DNA of 64,000 nucleotides from Sambucus nigra. Lineage: Eukaryota > Streptophyta > Magnoliopsida > Dipsacales > Adoxaceae. Below are positions 57,196 to 64,000 of the stretch, in pieces. The notes beneath the pieces were generated by a model, which saw only the letters and a list, made by a program, of their open reading frames with translations, had not been told where the DNA came from and did no database searches. The stretch lies in assembly GCA_949130495.1 (NCBI GenBank), contig OX422207.1:788444384-788508383 (forward strand), in the 5' to 3' direction. Within the stretch, counting starts at the first letter, position 1. The number at the start of each line of letters is the position of its first letter. A program made the position numbers and the translations under genes.

Positions 57196-60100
57196 AGGGT
57201 GTACCCGTGCCGATGGCACAATTAAAAAAACATTTCGAATATTGCGTGTCTAAATTACAAAATTAGTTCTTGTGGATTTTTGGCTTGATACTGAAAAATT
57301 GGGGGATACCGAATGGCGCGAGTTGCTCGTGAAGAAAATGGAGTTGCACAAAAATTTTGACGAATTATAGAAGATCAACAAAAAATTGATTAATTTTTTT
57401 TACAGATTGGAGAAAATATTTTAGGGTGTACCCGTGTCGATGGCAGGGTGAAGATATTTTGTTGAATTTATTTTTCCTCAAATATATTAGTTTTAACCTT
57501 TACAGATTGAATTTTAAACGTGAAAGTAAAATCAACACATTGACTCGTGTTTGGGGTGCAAGAGAGTTAGTATTTTAAATAAATTAACACGATAACATAA
57601 AAATGGAAATTAATTTTAAATAAATTTATTTTTAAAATAATGATAAAAATTGTATATTTATCATACTATGATAATGATGAAAATTGGATATTTATCATGA
57701 TAGCATGGTGATATTAAAACTATAAGATCATACTAATTTAGTTTTTTACTAAATAAACAAACTAATATATGAGTGTGTTGAACAAACTAACTCTTGACTG
57801 TATTGATGGTACTAATTTGGGTGAAGAAAAAGAAATTGGGTGTAAATTAAAATACTCCAATTGCTCCAGGGGTGTCAAATCCCAAGTTCCGTTATTTCAT
57901 TATTAATTTTTATTTTCATTAGAGGTTCCGTTATTTTTATCTTCATATTGCCCATATTTAATTAATTTGATTAGATTAGGACTTTCTAGAACACCCACCC
58001 ATGATAAAAGCCAAAACATATTCGGAGGGGCTCATCCAACATTTTTTAAAGTATGACTAAGAAGTAACGACATGAGACAATGCAAACGATGGAGTAAGAA
58101 ACTATTAGTACACATTTTTTGTATAAATTGTAATTTTTATTTTGTATATAAATACAAAATTGGTTTTGTATGTTTATTTGAAATTTTAACCTTTTATAAT
58201 TTCTAAATAAAAAGCAAAGAAGCTAACTTAAAAAGTATATCCTTATCGTCATGTCATGCACTGATCCGTATTGGTTGAAAAGAAAGACAACTTGATAATA
58301 ATGTAATTGTCAAAAAAGGCAATGACCATATCTTTTGTGATATTACTTTTGGCTACATGTGTACTTTCTAGTACCATGCGTAGGATTGGAAAGAGATAAG
58401 ACACCATCACCTTGTCTTCCTGATTAGACAGCAGAGAAAAATACATAGCTTTATCATACTAATTTTAGTTTAATGAATAATAAAAGAAAACTTCGGCTAT
58501 TGTCATATGCAACTAATTAATGGTTCAATTAATTATTTAGAAAATTAAATAATTAGATCAATCATGATCAAAGTGTAAAGTCCTTACATTAATGTTGGTT
58601 AAAAGAGTAAACTCCCTAAAAGAGGGGCTCATCTCAATAATTTTCACCGCGCCTCTATGTAGCAAACTCACCGGAGATTTACCACCGGACACGCAATACG
58701 CAACTCACCAAAATATCATCTAATATGTTGGACAAAAAAATAAAGCATGAAAACAGGTGATAAACTTATGAATGTATTTAAGAGAAACAAAGGATGGAGA
58801 TCTCAACAGTTTATTTCTACAAATCCCTTGTCTTATTTTCTTTACAACTCAGACGGAGACTTCAAAATGTCAGGAGAGAGAGTTAAACAGAGTACAAATA
58901 AAAACTTCAAGAAGCCAAAAAAACCCAACAAAATGTCATTTGTCTTTATGGATCAAGAAGCCAAAATATTAAAATGAAAAGAAAAACTGAATATCTACCC
59001 AAACCTTACCACATGTGAATACCGAGATCCGTTAATGGAGGAGACACACACGGGTAGTCACCTTCACCTCTTGAGAACCTGAAAGAAAAGGCAAAAAAAA
59101 TGTTTGACCGAGTGAGATCTAGAAAAAAAAATGAGAAGTGGACAATTCATAAAAGCTATAAAGCTTTCCTCCATCCAGAAAGATTTTATACAACACAAAA
59201 TATGTAGTTATGTTAGATTTAGAGTCAAACTATATCAAATTTCACAAAACCAGAAAACCCCGTCTCGAACCATATAAAATTTCACAGTCAAACATACATA
59301 ATTATAACTGTATAATAAATCTTCAACCATACATAATTATAACTGTATAATAAATACACAAAACTATTACTTTGGTACCTGAAAATCTCAGCGATTACGA
59401 AAACCAACCAGCTCGAACTCAATCTAAGTAAACCACAAAACCAGAAAACCTCGTCTCAAATTTCAGTTTGAAGAAATGAAAACAGAAAATCCTGATGAAT
59501 AAACCAAATTAATGGAAAAAACACAAAAAACCCAGAGTAGTGTGTTTGAGAGAGAGAAAGGTCTCGACCCATTTAGGAGAAATTAGATAGAGGATGTCAG
59601 CTACTATGTATAGAATATTATTTCTCAACATCTGTAGTAAAAACATCTTCGATTTCTTGAACCTCAACCCCACCATTCGATCTGACCTGATATGTTGGAT
59701 GAGTTACTCACTCCGATCTGCCCTGAGATATCCCCGATCTCAGTCGACAGCTGCGGCATATATGAGTTACTCACTCCGATCTGCCATGATATCCCCGATC
59801 TTCCCCAGCGCTTCCCCAGAGATATGTTAAGGGGATGTCCAGATCCAACAGCGTTAGCTCCGATAAAGAGAGAGACGAAGCTGGAAATTAAGGGGATGTC
59901 ATGTTGAGAGAGAGGTAGAGAGAAGTTAGAGCGTGAAAAAATAAAATCAACAATGAAAAACTATGTTGGTCTTCCGTCTAAATTAAGCTGATAGGTAGAG
60001 ATGGGTCTGTACCTTGAGACACTGTAGATTAAGTTTTCAAATTAAAGTGAAGTGTGAAAAAGTGAAGTACACACAATATTTTTTTGAGACCCGTGAAGTG

Positions 60101-60240
60101 CCAATCCTTTTTGTTTTTGAGATTCGTGAATCAACTCACCAAATTAATAGATACAAAAGTTGTTTATATAGATTTTGTATGATGTGGTTATATGATGTGG
60201 AAAAAGTTGTATGATGTGGAAAAACTCCCTCCTCCTTTAT
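57196..60240. mobile_element. Unidentified repeat between TA-rich tracts
   Basis: Starts CTAGGGTGTACCCGTGCCG immediately after a long AT tract and ends AAACTCCCTCCTCCTTTATT before a TATATATA tract. The opening motif recurs at 57423 (TAGGGTGTACCCGTGTCGATGG). Such a start, end and AT-dinucleotide target recall a common plant repeat type of uncertain class. The interior has no recognisable coding. Frames at 58747-58977 and 59594-59830 match nothing known. Confidence 0.35.
59701..59822. repeat. 63-bp tandem duplication
   Basis: GAGTTACTCACTCCGATCTGCC starts at 59701 and again at 59764, each followed by GATATCCCCGATCT. Confidence 0.85.
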
Positions 60241-60848
60241 TATATATATATATCTCCATCCTTGAGCGCTATCCTACCCCAAATCACCATACACCTCCTA
60301 GAATAACTACCCCTCCACCTTATGCCACCATATTTCCCTCAAATTCCACCATAATAAGCCTTATAAACTGATCTACACCATTTTTTTAGCAAAGATGTGA
60401 ACTTTGGAGGTATTGCTGAAGAAAAAGTGTAAAAGATTAATGGAGTTTGAAAGGGGGATTTTCTTGGAGCTATTATGGAGGCAACATTTGTGGATCTAGG
60501 AAACCTCTTTAAGGCCACCTTAGGAGGTGGGAGGTTGTCATCTTCCTCTACACTTTATCCACTATTTTTAAATATTCATTTAAGGTGGCAAAGCTCTACT
60601 ATTAGCCTAAAACTTTAATTTCCCATAGTATTAGTCTTTTGGTTTAGTTTGTGAGACTAGGAGATATATATGATTCGAAGAGGTTATTTCTCATAATTTT
60701 GTGGAAATATATATTAAAAAGGGATTTCAAGAGGGTTAAGTAAACAATGCATTAAAGAAAGTTTGGTAAACATTTTATGAAATAAAATGTTTGGAAAATA
60801 ATGTTGATCTTGTTAAAGATATTTTATGGACAAGTGTTTAAAGGTTTC
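60241..60848. other. Spacer before the second Tat element, nothing recognised
   Basis: AT-rich, no open frames of note. Confidence 0.5.
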
Positions 60849-61258
60849 TGTGGGTACCTGAAATTAGAATAATGGGCCTGGACGAGTAGCCCAATTGTGG
60901 TGGCCCAAAGTCCAGACCCTCCATATCTTAACTGATTATGATTTAGTCTCCTCCCATGTTCCCATTAAGAGAGGTTCTAGGAAGAGATGGAAAGCGTGGG
61001 GGAGTTCAACACCCCCACTCACTGAAATGAATATGTATATAATAAACCCTAGGTCCGGGGCAAAGGACACATGATATTCTCTGTAATCACTCCCCGGAGT
61101 ATATAGAAATAATACTGACTGCACCATCGTGGACGTAGGCACCTTTTTGCTGAACCACGTACATCCTTTGTTGTGTGATTGGCATTTTGCATTCCTTATT
61201 CTTGCTTGGTGATTGCGCTTCTCTTATCTATTTTTGTTGCATAATAATTGTCACCACA
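60849..61258 (+). repeat. 5' LTR of the Tat element (410 bp)
   Basis: Starts TGTGG and ends CCACA, a perfect 5-bp inverted pair. It is followed within a base or two by a primer-site-like sequence. The partner LTR is outside the window, so the borders rest on these signals. Confidence 0.75.
61036..61046 (+). promoter_or_regulatory. TATA box of the Tat LTR
   Basis: TATATAATAAA, 187 bp into the LTR; its tail also reads AATAAA, a possible polyadenylation signal. Confidence 0.5.
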
Positions 61259-61259
61259 A

Positions 61260-61277
61260 TTGGCGTTGTCTGTGGGG
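61260..61277 (+). other. Primer-binding-site region of the Tat element
   Basis: TTGGCGTTGTCTGTGGGG resembles the TGGCGCCGTY-type sites of Tat and Athila elements, complementary to tRNA 3' ends, with changes. The tRNA cannot be named with certainty. Confidence 0.6.
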
Positions 61278-61324
61278 AACGTTTATCTTCCCTGAGAAAG
61301 CCCACACCAGGAAAAGAGTTTAAA

Positions 61325-62875
61325 ATGTCTGGTCACAATAGCAATGCTCCTCAGGCAGGAGATATCCAATAACCACTTGCTCCTCGCAGGATTAGATCTG
61401 AAGTTCGACGTTCAGATCAGAGGGCTCGCTTGGAAAGGCCAGCCTCAGAATAAAGCCACGGACCAGCGAGGTCTACACAGATATCCAGGATAATTGATGC
61501 ATACGAAGCCAGGCTCCACGAGTAGGCGGAGTCTTCTCGCAAACACGAGGCTGAGAATTCTCGCCTCAAAAGAAGATTATAGAGAATGGATAGAGAACTC
61601 CATCGTGGAACCGATAGGCGCCCGTACCACACTCCTAGCCCTCAGGAGATCAGATCTCGTAACTGAGGAAGGAGCCCCATGCGCGGATCCCAAAGAGCTG
61701 AAGGACACGAGTCAGAGGACGACCTGCTCGAGAAACTGCGACTAGCTCGCAACCACAGGAGCCCAGATCACAACAACGGGAACATACGAGGTCTGGTCCA
61801 AAGGGAGATGGACCAGCACCCTGCGTATCACGGTACCAGATCAACCCGAGAACTCGCCAGGCGAGCTCTCAAAACTCAGATGAAATCACCTTTCTCGAGG
61901 GAAATAGAAGAGGAGGAAGCCCCCAAGAAGTTCGCTATTCCAAGGTTCAAAATTTATGATGGTAAGACTGATCCCATTGATCACATCAGGCAGTACCGAC
62001 AGGCCATGACTCTCTGGAATAATTGAGAGCACTAATGTGCCGAATTTTTCCCTCGAGCCTACATGACGTGGCGCAAAAATGTTTCGAAAGGCTCCCCCAC
62101 CGGTCCATCAGATGTTTCAAGTCCCTGGCCGAGCTCTTTACAGCCCGGTTCATTACTAGTATCTCCCACCCCAAAAGGATGGATGTTTTGCTGACAATGA
62201 AAAAGACGCCTCAAGAGACCCTCCGAGACTACGCGAAGAGGTACTAGGAGTTATTCAATGAGGTCGAGGATTGGTCGGAGCAAGTGGTAGTGGCCTCTTT
62301 CAAAATTGGGCTACCCAGCTCTTCCCTCATGTACCAGTCCTTGACGAAGAAGGAAGCCATGACCATCGATGACCTAATGGCCTGCATCGAGAAGTATGCC
62401 AAGGTGGAAGATGTCACCCGCCTCATTACAGGGGAAAACGGTCGAACTAAGCTCGCTGCCAAGGGCAGTGATAAAACCGATAACCAGAAGAAAGGAGGAA
62501 AGAACGGGGGCAAAAATGACTCCAAGAACTGAGGCAATAATTATGTATCAAAAGCATTTCAAGCGGTCAACACCGTCTTCAGAGAACCAATTTACAAAAT
62601 TCTCGCAAAAATCAAAGACGAGCCATTTATTAAGTGGCCCAAGAAGATGGGAGGAGATCCCTCAAAAAGAAACAACGCGCTGAGATGCGCTTTTCACAAA
62701 GAAGGAGGACATAAGACTGAGCATTGCAAGGCTCTTAAGTCCCACCTCGAAGAGCTAGCCCAATCCGGCCATCTGAACGAATTCGTGGACAAAAGGGGAG
62801 AGAAGGTTGCTGCCTATAAAGAAGCCAGGCCTGACAACGTGCTCGAAGATGATGCCGACCATTAATTCACCATAA
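61325..62875 (+). pseudogene. Tat gag (broken)
   Basis: Starts MSGHNSNAPQAGDIQ, then TAA at 61370. The same frame continues through further stops with IIDAYEARLHE, ENSRLKRRL (coiled-coil-like) and, from 61679, RRALKTQMKSPFSREIEEEE, FAIPRFKIYDGKTDPIDHI, the entry of the capsid domain. A frameshift near 62026 leads to CFERLPHRSIRCFKSLAELF, RMDVLLTMKKTPQETLRDYA and the helical AMTIDDLMACIEKYAKVED. LRCAFHKEGGHKTEHCKAL near 62680-62735 is the C-terminal metal-binding motif of Tat Gag. The frame ends at TAA before 62866. Gag forms the particle around element RNA. Confidence 0.85.
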
Positions 62876-62922
62876 TCCATGGGGCATCTGACGCAAAATA
62901 GATCCAGGGGAATTCATCCCGA

Positions 62923-63540
62923 ATGGAGGTGAAAAAACTTACGGCAGTGATGCAATCTTTTCAGATCGATCCAGCGAAAACACAGTCAGGAAAGCGTCGG
63001 CGAGCAGCTGACGTCGACTATAGTAAGCATATCGTATTTACGGATGAAGATCTGGTAGGAGTAAGAACCCCACATCATGATGCTTTAATCATTACTCTCA
63101 AGATTGCAAACTATGATGTTGACAAATTGCTCATCGACCAAGGGAGCTCATCCGAGGTGATGTACCTTGACCTGTTCAGAAAATTAAAATTAAGCATTGC
63201 CGACCTGAAGGAAGCTACTGTCCCTTTGGTTAGCTTCACTGGAAAAATAACTATGCCCTTGGGAAAGATCGTACTGCCAGTAAGGGCAGGAAATGTTTCT
63301 AAAATGATCGGATTTCTGGTGGTCGACATTGACTCGCCATACCAGGATATCCTCGGCCGAGGATGGATACATGCAATGAAGGCAGTTTCTTCGACCTACC
63401 ACCAGAAGCTCAAGTATGTGACTGAGCGAGGAGTAATGGAGATCCGTGGCGATCAAGCGATGGCAAGAAGATGCTTCATAGTGGCCATTTGCCCAAAACC
63501 AGAAAAGAAGGCCGACAAGTCCAGTGAAAGAGTTGAATAA
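62923..63540 (+). pseudogene. Tat protease
   Basis: 205 codons in the same frame as the end of gag, from which two stops separate it. Residues 71-77 read IDQGSSS, where Tat proteases usually have DGGSS, and DILGRGW lies at 142-148. The catalytic Asp72 is kept. A TAA at 63538-63540 ends the frame, and sequence continuous with RT follows in phase. Confidence 0.85.
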
Positions 63541-64000
63541 CAAGAAGGTCTGATACCTTCGAAATAGAAATTAAAGTACGGAAGACCCGGAGTAGAGGAG
63601 ACTAGGATCCTCCCCTCCGAACGGGTGGTCGAGAACCTGGAGGAAGTCGCAGCTGGAGATAGCGACGATAGCAGGATTTTCTTGATTGAAGCTTCTCTCA
63701 CAGATCAAGAGAAGAAGGAACTGACGGCCTTGCTAAGGAAAAATATAGACGTCTTCGCATGGGAACCATACGAGCTGCCTGGAATTGATCCTAGTATGGT
63801 TTGCCATCAGTTGCACGTCGATCCCACTTTCAAACCAATCGCGCAGAAGGCACGGCGAACTGCACCCGAGAAGGCAAAAGCCGTGGAAAAAGAAGTTAAA
63901 AAACTGTTGGATGCAGGATCCATACGGGAAGTACAATTCCCCAAGTGGTTATCCAACCCAGTAGTAGTTCCAAAAAACAACGGGAAGTGGAGAGTTTGCA
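63541..64000 (+). pseudogene. Tat reverse transcriptase, N-terminal part
   Basis: In phase with the protease, interrupted by TAG at 63565-63567. Contains FLIEASLTDQEKKELTALL, NIDVFAWEPYELPGIDPSMV, EVKKLLDAGSIREVQFPKWL and SNPVVVPKNNGKWRVC, the standard approach to the first catalytic block. It leaves the window there. The corresponding region of the element at 1445-1690 is clearly homologous. Confidence 0.88.

Larger units (their letters stand above)
60849..64000 (+). mobile_element. Ty3/gypsy element, Tat lineage, 5' part
   Basis: 5' LTR, primer-site region, gag, protease and the first blocks of reverse transcriptase on the plus strand; the rest lies beyond the window. The DxGSS protease, the CxFHKEGGHKTEHC gag motif and the RT entry text place it in the Tat lineage, like the fragment at 1-2640 but clearly different in sequence. 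Its frame has at least eight stops and one frameshift. Confidence 0.87.

Noticed and set aside
58747..58977. 76-codon plus frame, Lys-rich
   Set aside because: Low-complexity, not recognisable, lies in repeat DNA.
63190..63543. 117-codon minus frame
   Set aside because: Antisense shadow of the Tat protease.

Overview
This window looks like intergenic heterochromatin of a flowering plant, probably a eudicot. Almost everything recognisable is transposable element: Ty3/gypsy, Ty1/copia, L1-type LINE, CACTA, hAT-type MITE and solo LTR. Many are nested inside one another, the background is AT-rich, and their genes are broken by stops and frameshifts. I find no intact host gene, tRNA, rRNA or CRISPR array. 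The only host-derived coding sequence is the N-terminal part of an ERV46/ERGIC3-type ER-Golgi cargo-receptor gene, carried inside a large CACTA transposon.

Layout, left part. 1-2640: minus-strand pol of a Tat-lineage gypsy element (protease, reverse transcriptase, RNase H and the start of a second RNase H), with no gag. 2642-3443 and 20224-20590: one array of seven units of about 170 bp, split by a 16.8-kb CACTA element (3444-20220, 3-bp target duplication GTG). Inside the CACTA element lie the ERGIC3-like fragment (7368-7811), a decayed gypsy pol (about 9120-15000) that is itself split by a complete minus-strand copia element (9263-13534, duplication ATTGG), and a MITE (19703-20064). 20652-21129: a remnant rich in GTCACGG-type repeats ending in TAGTG.

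Middle part. 21179-27215: 3' part of an L1 LINE ORF2, split by a SIRE-like copia element (22154-26983) whose 5' LTR is an inverted repeat of its own LTR end. 27221-30129: solo LTR (duplication ACTCT). 30130-33794: Tork-like copia remnant with its 3' LTR. 34803-37619 and 37620-38948: two older LTR fragments related to the solo LTR. 38950-42801: decayed SIRE-like gag, split by a hAT-type MITE (39914-40458), ending at a polypurine tract.

Right part. 46653-57008: a complete gypsy chromovirus of Tekay type on the minus strand (10,356 bp, duplication TTACG). Its two 2.9-kb LTRs are very similar, so it is probably young, yet it has lost the capsid part of gag and carries three stops and a frameshift. 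57196-60240: an unidentified repeat between TA-rich tracts. 60849-64000: 5' LTR, gag and the start of pol of a second Tat-type gypsy element, plus strand, cut by the window edge.

The most unusual signals are (a) a roughly 195-bp palindromic module built from TTCGAACGA and CTCGTTAGAAG, present in all three closely related Tekay-type LTRs and replaced at the same place by TCGATCGA-type palindromes in two older relatives; (b) the inverted-repeat 5' LTR of the SIRE-like element; (c) the host-gene fragment inside CACTA; and (d) the seven-unit tandem array abutting a Tat pol region that lacks gag. All family names rest on motif recognition by eye; no database search was possible.
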